Source: Chloroflexota bacterium (GTDB lineage Bacteria; Chloroflexota; Ktedonobacteria; Ktedonobacterales; Ktedonobacteraceae). From it: a DNA stretch of 14,327 bases. The notes below the pieces were generated by a model that was given only the letters and a program-made list of their open reading frames with translations, made no database searches and had not been told where the DNA came from. Shown piece by piece: positions 6,903 to 14,327 of the stretch (within the stretch, counting starts at the first letter, position 1; the number at the start of each line of letters is the position of its first letter). Both the position numbers and the translations under genes were made by a program. The DNA lies in assembly GCA_005881495.1 (NCBI GenBank), contig VBHI01000019.1:3277-17603 (forward strand), given 5' to 3'.

Positions 6903-8081
6903 CTATGAACCAATAGTTTGCATGCCTATCGAAGCTATCAGACCTCCCAGGAGAGCAGTGCGAGGAGCAACGCTGCTCACGACGAGATATTCATTGGGGC
7001 TATGGTCAAGACCACCAACGGGACCGAGTCCATCCAGCGTCGGTACACCAAAGCCGGAGGTATAACTCCCATCCGATGATCCTCCCGTTAGCACGTGGTT
7101 GACGTAAAATCCTAACATTCCGGCGATATCCTGGGCCGCATGGGCCAGTTTGAGACTCTCCGGTGTAGGGACCATTGGCTCCTTAAAAACTGCTTCAACT
7201 TCCAGGGTCAATTCCACCCCTGGTACTTGCTGCTGTTGCATTATTTTCCGCCATTGCATCTCTGTATCGACTCTGTCCTCGGAGTGCAGGTAGCGTATAT
7301 CGAATTGAACCTGCGCCAGGTCAGGCACTACATTTGCCATAGTGCCGCCAGTGAAAACGCCAGGAGTAATGGTCAACCCTTCGCGCCAGCCGTCGAGAGC
7401 TTGAAACTGGAGGATTTGATGGGCCAGCTCTACTATAGCATTGCGCCCCTTTTCTGGCTCGACACCGGCGTGGGCGGAGCGACCGTGCGCGGTAAGCGTG
7501 TACCTGGCATTGCCTTTACGTGCGCTAACAATATCCCCATTGTCGCGCGCCGCCTCTAAAATGAGCGCGCCGCGACAATTGCGGGAGGCATGTTCGATGA
7601 GTTTTAAGCAATGACGGGAGGTAGTTTCCTCGTCGGAGACGCAGAGGAGGCGAAGCTCTTTAAAAGGCCGGTACCCGATAGCCAGCAAAGCTTCAATGGC
7701 GTAGATCGCCAGGAGAATACAGCCCTTCATATCGCTGACACCTGGCCCATACAACATGTCCTCTTCCAGCCGTACCGGGCGCGCAGAGGCTATACCCACA
7801 GGATAAACGGTATCTGTATGTCCTACCAGAAGGACATTCCCTTGACCCTCTCCATGTACTCTGCTCACTATATCATTGCCCCATTCCTCATGTTCGATAA
7901 TAGTAGCATCTATGCCCATGTTACGCATGCGCATCGCCAGCCAGAGAGCCATCTCGTCCAACCCCGGCTTGTAATAACTATACGAGTCAATCGAGCACAA
8001 TTCACTTAGTTCATCGATATACTGTGATACATGCTGTTGCGTGTAGGCTTCAATGCCTTTCACTAATGTTTGTAGATCCAT
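6903..8081 (-). CDS. M20 family metallopeptidase, carboxypeptidase G2-like
   Basis: A 392-residue di-zinc hydrolase that would cleave a C-terminal amino acid, typically glutamate, or an N-acyl amino acid. All ligands expected from Pseudomonas carboxypeptidase G2 are present at matching spacing: H88 in VGHTDTVYP, D117 in GPGVSDMKG, E151/E152 in SDEET, E176 in ILEAARD and H360 in GLDHSPNEY; D90 is the usual Asp beside the first His. The dimerisation (lid) domain is signalled by TAHGRSAHAGVEPEKGRNA (198-216). There is no signal peptide, so it is probably cytoplasmic. A GAGG ribosome site lies about 9 bases before the ATG. It is divergent from hutU across 286 bases, so shared control is possible. 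The exact substrate cannot be fixed; other M20 members (ArgE, DapE, PepT) fit less well by motif wording. Confidence 0.9.
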   Translation of the reverse strand: MDLQTLVKGIEAYTQQHVSQYIDELSELCSIDSYSYYKPGLDEMALWLAMRMRNMGIDATIIEHEEWGNDIVSRVHGEGQGNVLLVGHTDTVYPVGIASARPVRLEEDMLYGPGVSDMKGCILLAIYAIEALLAIGYRPFKELRLLCVSDEETTSRHCLKLIEHASRNCRGALILEAARDNGDIVSARKGNARYTLTAHGRSAHAGVEPEKGRNAIVELAHQILQFQALDGWREGLTITPGVFTGGTMANVVPDLAQVQFDIRYLHSEDRVDTEMQWRKIMQQQQVPGVELTLEVEAVFKEPMVPTPESLKLAHAAQDIAGMLGFYVNHVLTGGSSDGSYTSGFGVPTLDGLGPVGGLDHSPNEYLVVSSVAPRTALLGGLIASIGMQTIGS

Positions 8082-8271
8082 AATGATGCCTCAAGAATGA
8101 TTTGAGCGGCACAATATACTATATGCTGCATGATAGTAATGACGGTGAGCATAGGCTTGTAGCAACATTTTTTCAATGAGCGAATATCACGCTAAATTGA
8201 GAAATACCTATGCATAATAGCTATACGATGGCAACTTCTGTCGAGAGACAATTCATGTTCTGTACAGCATT

Positions 8272-8326
8272 TCCCATCAATAAGCGATATGGGATATACT
8301 CAAGTGAAGTTGATTATACGCATCAA
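8272..8326. promoter_or_regulatory. Palindromes in the M20/hutU divergent spacer (possible operator)
   Basis: TCCCAT (8272-8277) and ATGGGA (8289-8294) form a perfect inverted repeat with 11 bases between, directly followed by TATACT (8295-8300), a -10-like box toward hutU without a good -35. TTGAT (8310-8314) and ATCAA (8322-8326) form a second one, overlapping a minus-strand TATAAT (8313-8318). The hutU ribosome site AAGGAG lies 10 bases before its ATG at 8368. Control of the divergent pair by a catabolite-sensing regulator is an inference; no regulator gene is nearby. Confidence 0.3.
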
Positions 8327-8367
8327 TATCAATTGTAACCGCTCAGCAGGAAAGGAGCTATTTCAAT

Positions 8368-9900
8368 ATGCCCGATACAGAGCATACCCCTTCCGCAAAG
8401 ACGCCGCAGGGACATGGGCCGCGCACCGTCCGCGCACCGAGAGGAACAACACTTTCATGTAAAGGTTGGCAGCAGGAGGCCGCTTTACGTATGATTATGA
8501 ACAACCTGGACCCGGATGTTGCCGAACGTCCCAATGACCTGGTTGTCTATGGCGGTTCAGGACGCGCAGCACGTTCCTGGGCAGCCTTCGATGCTATTGT
8601 ACACTCGCTGCGACAGTTGGAAAATGACGAGACATTATTGGTACAATCAGGCAAACCGGTCGGCATATTTCGTACCCACAGCGACGCGCCACGCGTGCTG
8701 ATTGCCAACTCCAACCTGGTACCCTATTGGGGTAACTGGGACGAGTTTCGACGGTTGGAGGCACTTGGCCTGACAATGTATGGGCAAATGACCGCTGGAT
8801 CATGGATCTACATCGGTTCGCAAGGCATTGTGCAGGGAACTTATGAAACCTTCGCGGAGGCGGCTCGCAAGCACTTTGGTGGTACGCTCAAAAGCAGATT
8901 CATTCTCACCGCAGGATTAGGCGGCATGGGCGGTGCTCAACCGCTGGCAATTACCATGAGCGAGGGGGTCTGCCTGGCGGTCGAGGTTGATCCATCCCAC
9001 ATACAGCGTCGATTGGAAACAGGTTATTGCGATGAGATGGCAAGCACGCTTGATGAGGCCCTGCATCAAGTACGAGAGGCTGTCAATCAAGGTCAACCCC
9101 TCTCCATCGGGCTCATCGACAATGCTGCTGAGGTATATCCAGAGCTGGTGCGGCGTGGCATCGTACCAGACATGGTGACCGACCAGACCTCGGCTCATGA
9201 CGCGCTCAACGGCTATATTCCTGCCGGCCTCTCGCTAGAAGAAGCTGATGATTTGCGCCAGCATGATCCACAGGCCTATATTCAACGATCGATGGCCTCA
9301 ATGGTCATCCATGTACGTGCGATGCTTGCTATGCAAAAGATGGGAGCAGTCGTTTTTGACTACGGCAACAATCTGCGTGGACAGGCACTTGCTGCCGGTG
9401 AGACACACGCCCTGGATTTTCCGGGCTTTGTCCCCGCCTACATACGCCCTCTTTTCTGTCGTGGCAAAGGCCCTTTCCGCTGGGTAGCTCTCTCCGGCGA
9501 TCCCGAGGATATCTACCGTACCGATGAGGCGATTCTCGCACTATTTCCTGAAAACGGCGCGCTGAAGCGATGGATTATGTTGGCAAGACAGAAAATCCAT
9601 TTCCAGGGGCTGCCGGCGCGTATCTGCTGGCTAGAGTATGGGCAACGGGACAAAGCCGGGCTTGCTTTCAACGACCTGGTAGCGAAGGGCATTGTCAAGG
9701 CCCCTATTGTGATTGGGCGTGACCACCTGGATAGTGGATCGGTGGCCTCGCCATACCGCGAAACGGAGGCGATGAAAGACGGCAGCGATGCGATCGCCGA
9801 CTGGCCTTTGCTCAACGCGCTGCTGAATACAGCCTCAGGCGCGACGTGGGTCTCCCTGCATCTCTCTTTTTGCCGTACTCATGTTTGCCTTGTGATTTGA
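8368..9900 (+). pseudogene. hutU: Urocanate hydratase, C-terminally truncated
   Basis: Urocanase converts urocanate to imidazolone propionate in histidine breakdown, with NAD+ as a tightly bound electrophile. This reading frame has 510 residues against about 550-560 in the family. Conserved blocks are present: [11 protein letters not shown] (61-71), [20 protein letters not shown] (138-157), GLGGMGGAQ (183-191), [20 protein letters not shown] (363-382, with the conserved Cys364) and [20 protein letters not shown] (452-471). Family homology stops abruptly after GATWVSLH (491-498). The expected HHGGGVGMGFSQ block and the remaining 50 or so residues are absent in every frame and replaced by 12 unrelated residues. 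The last 22 bases overlap the FHA gene. The start, ribosome site and body look intact, so the loss seems recent; NAD+ binding and activity are probably lost. No hutH, hutI or hutG is in view. Confidence 0.9.
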
Positions 9901-10772
9901 TTTATTTTCCAGGTGCTGCTCTCGTTCACGAGTGTCGTATGATAGTTGATAGGAGGGACGAGGGTGAGGTTCAAAGTTAACGTCATTACCGCAGTTCCTG
10001 TCGAACCGTCGTCACTCTCGTTACTGAACGTGCAGTCTTTCAAGCCTCCTGCCGAGGCGAAACTCTGCTGCAAAGAGCTCGTAAATTTCTCTTCGCTTAC
10101 CTTACTTTGGTCGCTACTCGATAACTGTTGATAGGCGTCGTGATAGTTACTTGACTTGAGATCATTGCAGAAGGTTGTCAGTGTCTTTGTCGGAGTTGAA
10201 CGGTTCGCATAAGCGTAGGTGCCAAAGGCGCTAAATGCTAAGAGCAAGACAACGATGATACTCAGTGTGATCCAGAGGCCCCTGCGGCTTTTTTTCTTTG
10301 CTGGTCCACCGGGCATGTAGGCAGGGATACCTGGTGTGCCCGGTGGAGGATAGTGTGGTTGAGGCACTGGATAGCCCTGCTGTGCGTTAGAGCCATAACT
10401 CGGAGGAGGTGGTACGGCAACAGTTGGCTCAATGGCAGGTGTATTGCCCTGTGGACCAACATAGACCGTAGGGGCGAACAGGTCTGACCCACTTGCCTCG
10501 TAGGTAAACACAGTTCCTCCGATACGCACCTGATCACCTGAAAAGAGGATACGTGAGACATGAGGTACCAGTAGCTGTTCATTTACAAATGTGCCATTGG
10601 TGCTACCGAGGTCGATGATGCTATATCCCTGCCCTTCGTGACGTATTTCGGCATGGTAGCCTGACGCCTGGGGATCAGTAATGAGTAGTTGGCTACCAGG
10701 CATACGTCCAATAGTTAACGGCGTGGGCCCCAAGGTTATACGCCCCGTTGGGCCGTTCAATGTTGCTTCCAT
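9879..10772 (-). CDS. FHA-domain, single-pass membrane protein with extracytoplasmic C-terminal domain
   Basis: A 297-residue protein. The N-terminal FHA domain (about 1-95) has the phosphothreonine-binding signature: GR (22-23), S37 and H40 in ASGYH, and LGSTNGT (55-61) with the conserved Asn59. A Pro/Gly/Tyr-rich linker spans 101-156, then KKKSRR (159-164) and one membrane helix (about 166-186). The basic stretch before the helix places the FHA domain in the cytoplasm. The outer part (190-297) has two Cys (202, 247) and ends with WKINQI, like DUF4878/lumazine-binding-type sensor folds (a guess from pattern). It probably couples Ser/Thr kinase signalling to the envelope; no kinase is in the window. 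AGGAG sits just before the ATG. The gene is complete and convergent with truncated hutU, overlapping it by 22 bases. Confidence 0.85.
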   Translation of the reverse strand: MEATLNGPTGRITLGPTPLTIGRMPGSQLLITDPQASGYHAEIRHEGQGYSIIDLGSTNGTFVNEQLLVPHVSRILFSGDQVRIGGTVFTYEASGSDLFAPTVYVGPQGNTPAIEPTVAVPPPPSYGSNAQQGYPVPQPHYPPPGTPGIPAYMPGGPAKKKSRRGLWITLSIIVVLLLAFSAFGTYAYANRSTPTKTLTTFCNDLKSSNYHDAYQQLSSSDQSKVSEEKFTSSLQQSFASAGGLKDCTFSNESDDGSTGTAVMTLTLNLTLVPPINYHTTLVNESSTWKINQITRQT

Positions 10773-10838
10773 GAACTCTCCTAATAATACAAGATTTTCC
10801 CGATCAGTATCGCAAAACAGCCAAAGAATACCTGAGGT

Positions 10839-10868
10839 AGTCTAGCATAATTTGATCGATACTGTCGA
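10839..10868 (-). promoter_or_regulatory. Candidate promoter for the FHA gene
   Basis: On the minus strand, TCGACA (10863-10868; 5 of 6 to the -35 consensus), an 18-base spacer, then TAGACT (10839-10844; 4 of 6 to the -10). It gives a leader of about 60 bases. I found no equally good promoter facing the ABC genes in the same 263-base divergent spacer, which is AT-rich near the ABC start. Confidence 0.35.
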
Positions 10869-11035
10869 ATATGAAAATAGTGCAGGATGGATACCGGGAT
10901 CAACCCCACTCCCAAAAACTTGCTCCTATCGTGTAAACTGTGCATACGGGATAATAAACGTATTTTTCGCTGAAAATCAAAAATAATTCCAGGCAGCAAA
11001 ACAAAAAAACCATTCAGTAACGAAGGATTGTGAGT

Positions 11036-12094
11036 ATGGCGGACAATGAAGATACATTCACATACGACAGCAACATTGTCATTAGTACAAACAGGCTCAC
11101 CAAAGCCTTCGGGAAACTAGTGGCTGTCAACGATCTCCATCTCCAGGTAATGAGAGGTGATGTTTTTGGTTTTCTTGGGCCTAATGGTGCTGGCAAAACG
11201 ACCACTATTCGTATGTTATTGGGCCTGATACGGCCAACAGCGGGCAGTGCAATTATTTTTGGTATGGATAACGCCTATCAACTGCCAGCAATTCTCCAGC
11301 GTATTGGGGCAATAGTGGAAACTCCTGCCTTTTACCCATACCTCTCCGGGAAAGATAATCTTCACGCTGTTGCCGCCGCCTCAGGGATGGTCTCAGGGAG
11401 CGCAAGCAATCGGAGAGTTGAAGAAGTGCTTGAAATTGTTGAACTGGGTGCCCAGGCAGAAGATGCCTTTCGCAATTATTCCCTGGGTATGAAACAACGC
11501 CTGGGCATTGGCGCTGCCCTCCTTGCCGATCCAGAGCTGGTGATCTTAGATGAACCGACGAATGGACTAGATCCGGCTGGTCAATTCGAGATTCGCCAGC
11601 TGATCCAGCGACTGTCAACGCTGGGAAAGACCATCTTCATTTCCAGCCATTTCCTTCATGATATACAGCAAGTATGTAATCGCGTGGCTATCCTGCAAAA
11701 AGGGAACCTGATCAAGCAGGGTGCAGTCAATAAACTGCTACAGCAAGGCGAACAAATTATCATTCGCTTGAACACCATCAACGAAACAGAGCAGGCCCTT
11801 ACGCTGCTGCAGCAAAACAAAGAGAGAGAATATCCATGGATTGCGCAAGTGTATATGGATACCAGTAAACAAAATATGCCTATTCTCCGGGTGGACGCTC
11901 CTCGTGCCCGCTCGGCTGAGCTTAACGCGCTGCTGGCACAACATAATCTTTTTGCCGCGGAGATCCATCCTCAAGAGGGGAGCCTGGAGGAGATTTTCCT
12001 GGGACTCACAACGCCTCCGGCCTCTATCAGCCCACCGCGACCGGGTATGGCAGCACTGGCGAGGGATTCGAGTGATCCACAATCTGGGCAGTAA
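11036..12094 (+). CDS. ABC transporter ATP-binding subunit (multidrug/bacitracin-export type)
   Basis: A 352-residue ATPase that drives the membrane subunit encoded next. Numbered from the ATG at 11036: Walker A GPNGAGKT (48-55), signature YSLGMKQ (148-154), Walker B VILDEP (169-174), D-loop GLD (177-179) and switch His205 in SSHFLHD. About 100 residues beyond the nucleotide domain form a C-terminal extension like DUF4162-type tails in BcrA/NatA-like ATPases. A GTG at 11030 would add two residues, but AAGGA (11023-11027) is only 2 bases from the GTG and 8 from the ATG, so the ATG is preferred. The gene is 43 bases upstream of the permease on the same strand, the usual exporter pair. The transported substrate cannot be told from sequence: drug, peptide or lipid are all possible. 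Confidence 0.92.
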   Translation: MADNEDTFTYDSNIVISTNRLTKAFGKLVAVNDLHLQVMRGDVFGFLGPNGAGKTTTIRMLLGLIRPTAGSAIIFGMDNAYQLPAILQRIGAIVETPAFYPYLSGKDNLHAVAAASGMVSGSASNRRVEEVLEIVELGAQAEDAFRNYSLGMKQRLGIGAALLADPELVILDEPTNGLDPAGQFEIRQLIQRLSTLGKTIFISSHFLHDIQQVCNRVAILQKGNLIKQGAVNKLLQQGEQIIIRLNTINETEQALTLLQQNKEREYPWIAQVYMDTSKQNMPILRVDAPRARSAELNALLAQHNLFAAEIHPQEGSLEEIFLGLTTPPASISPPRPGMAALARDSSDPQSGQ

Positions 12095-12137
12095 GAGACC
12101 CAGGTCTGATTGATAAAGAGAACAAGAGAGGGAAGGA

Positions 12138-13115
12138 ATGAAATACTCATATCGAGCAATGCCTGAATCTCCGATTCCTCCGGCAGGTAGGGCAAGCTCA
12201 GTTTTGATGGGGCAACAAGATTACGTTAGTGTTTTGCTGCGCCTGACTGGGATGGAACTGTACAAGATACGTCGCCGCTTGATGTCTAAGGTGCTGACTT
12301 TTATCGGCATTATGGCAACAGTAAGTCTCTTCGGCTTGCTTGCGCTAGCAACTTTTCTGGAGGCGAAAAGTGGTGCACCACCAGAAGTCTTACGCCGCTT
12401 TTCTGAATCGCTACGTTTACCTGAATCTTTATCCCTGATAACACAGTTACTTCTGACATTGGGACAGATATTGATAATCATTCTCGTGAGTACTATTGTT
12501 GGCGGAGAATACACCGATAAAACGGTGCGGCTTATGCTTACTCGCGGCCCGACACGGACTCAATTACTCCTCTCAAAAATCGGTGCTGCAGCCGACGCTG
12601 TTGTGCTGTGCGTAGTAGGGATAACGCTCCTTGGCATTCTCACCGGCTTCATGCTTAATGTCATAACCGGGATAACCCCTACCTTTGATTTCTTCAGTAT
12701 GAGCTGGCTTGGTCATGCTCTCCTTTATATGCTGATCACTATGCTTGGTCTGTTTACATACGCAATGATGGCACTTTTCTTATCAACGTTGGGACGGGCA
12801 ACTGCCGCAGGAATGGCAGGAGTATTGACCTGGAGTTTTTTGATTGAACCGGCGATCAGCATTATTGGGCTATTTGGAAGAACAATCAGTGGGCCTCTCG
12901 GGAGTTTTTTTCAGGCTCTTCCAGCCTATCTCATTGGCCCAAACATTTCTGTATTGCTACAAAACGATAGTCCATATATTTTTCCTCAATCACCTGGTGC
13001 GCAAGTACCACAAGCAACAACTGATATTCATGCACTGCTCGTACTCGCGGTCTACCTGGTGGTATTTATTGGCATCGCCCTCTGGGTAAATAGACGTCGA
13101 GATGTGTTGATCTAA
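12138..13115 (+). CDS. ABC-2 type transporter permease subunit
   Basis: A 325-residue integral membrane protein with about six hydrophobic spans, near 52-74, 102-122, 152-178, 190-217, 221-247 and 298-317, and a polar N-terminal tail. GGEYTDKTVRLMLTRGPTR (122-140) after the second span is the typical ABC-2 permease signature, the coupling region that contacts the ATPase. A large outward loop (about 250-297) precedes the last span. GAGAGGG lies 5 bases before the ATG; Met8 or Met24 are possible later starts. It works with the ATPase gene 43 bases upstream. Its stop codon TAA (13113-13115) shares its final A with the ATG of queG, implying translational coupling with the next gene. Confidence 0.88.
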   Translation: MKYSYRAMPESPIPPAGRASSVLMGQQDYVSVLLRLTGMELYKIRRRLMSKVLTFIGIMATVSLFGLLALATFLEAKSGAPPEVLRRFSESLRLPESLSLITQLLLTLGQILIIILVSTIVGGEYTDKTVRLMLTRGPTRTQLLLSKIGAAADAVVLCVVGITLLGILTGFMLNVITGITPTFDFFSMSWLGHALLYMLITMLGLFTYAMMALFLSTLGRATAAGMAGVLTWSFLIEPAISIIGLFGRTISGPLGSFFQALPAYLIGPNISVLLQNDSPYIFPQSPGAQVPQATTDIHALLVLAVYLVVFIGIALWVNRRRDVLI

Positions 13116-14299
13116 TGTTGAATCCTGCGACCATCAAAGAATATGCTTACTCGCTCGGCTTTGACACAGCGCGCATTACCTCCGCCGAGGCTTTGCCTGA
13201 GGCCGAGCGTGTCATCAAAGAGCGCATTGCCCAGGGCTTGATGGACGGACTCCCCTGGTTTACCGCAGAGCGCGCCGAAGTATCTTGTCATCCCGATGCG
13301 CTCCTGCCAGGAGCTCAGTCCATTATTACACTGGCAATGTGCTATCTTAGCGAGCAGCCTGGCGAAACGTCTGATAGCGTGCCTCGCGGGCGCATTTCAC
13401 GTTATGCATGGGGTGACGACTATCACGAAGTCATCAAAGCGAGGCTTGAGCAGTTTACCGCCTGGCTGCGTGAATATGCGCGTAAAGAAATTAGCAATGA
13501 TGTAGAGACCCGCCTGTTTGTCGATACCGGACGCATGGTAGATCGCGCGGTAGCTCAACGCGCCGGGTTGGGCTGGTACGGCAAAAATACCAATATTCTC
13601 ACGAAAGGCTGGGGATCCTGGGTCTTTCTTGCTGAAATCGTTACGAACCTGCCACTGAAAACCGATACCCCGCTTAAAACAAACTGCGGAAACTGTGAAA
13701 TTTGCCTTCATGCCTGTCCAACGCAGGCTCTGCCCGCGCCTTACGTGCTCGATAATACTCGCTGTATCTCATTCCTGACCATTGAACTGCGCGGTAGCAT
13801 CCCCCTCGAGCTGCGCCCGCTGATGGGCAATTTAATCTTTGGCTGTGACATTTGCCAGGAGGTCTGCCCTGTCAATATTGTAGCAGAAAGACGCCTTGGA
13901 TTGAGGAATACCCCGAAAACAGTATCAAGGGAACCCCACAAAGCATTTCGCCCGCGTGCACCAGTGGGCAGCAGTCCCGAATTGATCCCTTTACTCTCAT
14001 TGACTGAAGAGCAATTCCGTGAACGCTTTCGTCACAGCCCTATCAGACGTACAAAACGGCGTGGGCTGCTGCGCAATGTCTGTGTCGCATTGGGGAATAT
14101 TGGAGATCAGCAGGCTGTGCCAGCGCTCCTTGGTGCGCTCCGCGATCATGAACCACTTGTTCGGGGACATGCAGCATGGGCACTGGGACGTATCGGTGGC
14201 GTAGAGGCAAAGCAGGCTTTACAACTAGCCCTGTCGGTTGAAGAAGACCAGGAAGTGCAACAAGAAATACGATGCGCGCTGGCTGATATTCGTGCGTAA
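13115..14299 (+). CDS. queG: Epoxyqueuosine reductase with C-terminal HEAT repeats
   Basis: A 394-residue cytoplasmic enzyme that reduces epoxyqueuosine to queuosine in the wobble base of GUN-anticodon tRNAs, using cobalamin and two [4Fe-4S] clusters. Seen: the N-terminal cobalamin-binding region, FVDTGRMVDRA (135-145) with the proposed general acid Asp137, RAGLGWYGKNTN (149-160), cluster motif C191-C194-C197-C201P, Cys217, and cluster motif C244-C247-C251P. A tail with two HEAT/PBS-lyase-like repeats (about 320-390; VCVALGNIGD and AAWALGRIGG) is usual for longer QueG forms and binds the tRNA. Length is normal for the family. The ATG overlaps the permease stop as TAATG and has only a weak ribosome site, so expression probably depends on translation of the ABC genes. 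No other queuosine gene (queA, tgt) is in view. Only 28 bases follow to the window edge. Confidence 0.95.
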   Translation: MLNPATIKEYAYSLGFDTARITSAEALPEAERVIKERIAQGLMDGLPWFTAERAEVSCHPDALLPGAQSIITLAMCYLSEQPGETSDSVPRGRISRYAWGDDYHEVIKARLEQFTAWLREYARKEISNDVETRLFVDTGRMVDRAVAQRAGLGWYGKNTNILTKGWGSWVFLAEIVTNLPLKTDTPLKTNCGNCEICLHACPTQALPAPYVLDNTRCISFLTIELRGSIPLELRPLMGNLIFGCDICQEVCPVNIVAERRLGLRNTPKTVSREPHKAFRPRAPVGSSPELIPLLSLTEEQFRERFRHSPIRRTKRRGLLRNVCVALGNIGDQQAVPALLGALRDHEPLVRGHAAWALGRIGGVEAKQALQLALSVEEDQEVQQEIRCALADIRA

Positions 14300-14327
14300 A
14301 GATTCCATGTACCTTTACACGGTTGTG

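Noticed and set aside
10781..10999. 72-codon minus-strand reading frame upstream of the FHA gene
   Set aside because: It has no ribosome site or recognisable motif, and it covers the likely promoter spacer.
11030..11035. GTG at 11030 as the start of the ABC ATPase
   Set aside because: The AAGGA ribosome site is only 2 bases from it, while the ATG at 11036 has a normal 8-base spacing.

Overview
The window suggests a soil-type bacterium of the Chloroflexota, most likely Ktedonobacteria-like. This is an inference from gene style: an FHA / proline-rich linker / one-TM protein, a QueG with a HEAT tail, an IS630 relic and G/C-rich structured spacers. No rRNA or other phylogenetic marker is present, so the assignment is tentative. 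No tRNA, rRNA or CRISPR array was seen.

Layout. (i) 1-3991, minus: the first 1330 codons of a very large superfamily 2 helicase with zinc-type Cys pairs, running off the left edge. It is one uninterrupted reading frame, checked codon by codon. A near-consensus promoter lies just upstream at 4071-4100. (ii) 3992-4836: a gene-poor junk and structure zone. From left to right it holds an inverted repeat, a 77-codon remnant of a HEAT/AlkD-like DNA alkylation repair protein, an IS630-type transposase scrap with a stop at a conserved Trp, several strong G/C-rich hairpins, and a 36-bp repeat in three tandem copies that grows out of the 3' end of the next gene. (iii) 4837-6645, minus: a GltD-like NADPH/FAD oxidoreductase fused to a C-terminal two-cluster ferredoxin. 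(iv) 6903-8081, minus: an M20 carboxypeptidase G2-like metallopeptidase with all metal ligands. (v) 8368-9900, plus: urocanate hydratase (hutU) with its last 50-60 residues missing, replaced by 12 unrelated residues that run into the end of the next gene. (vi) 9879-10772, minus: an FHA-domain membrane protein, convergent with and overlapping hutU. (vii) 11036-14299, plus: an apparent operon of ABC ATPase, ABC-2 permease and epoxyqueuosine reductase (queG); the last two are joined by a TAATG stop/start overlap.

How the genes fit together. The ABC pair forms one exporter-type transporter, and queG is probably co-transcribed with it without an obvious functional link. The M20 peptidase and hutU are divergent across 286 bp and could share control of amino-acid catabolism, but no other hut gene is in view and hutU looks recently broken. 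The helicase belongs to a style sometimes found in defence loci. Its downstream neighbours are outside the window, so no defence system can be claimed. I did not find a convincing new multi-gene system. The most unusual signals are the structured spacer with the 36-bp array and the truncated hutU.
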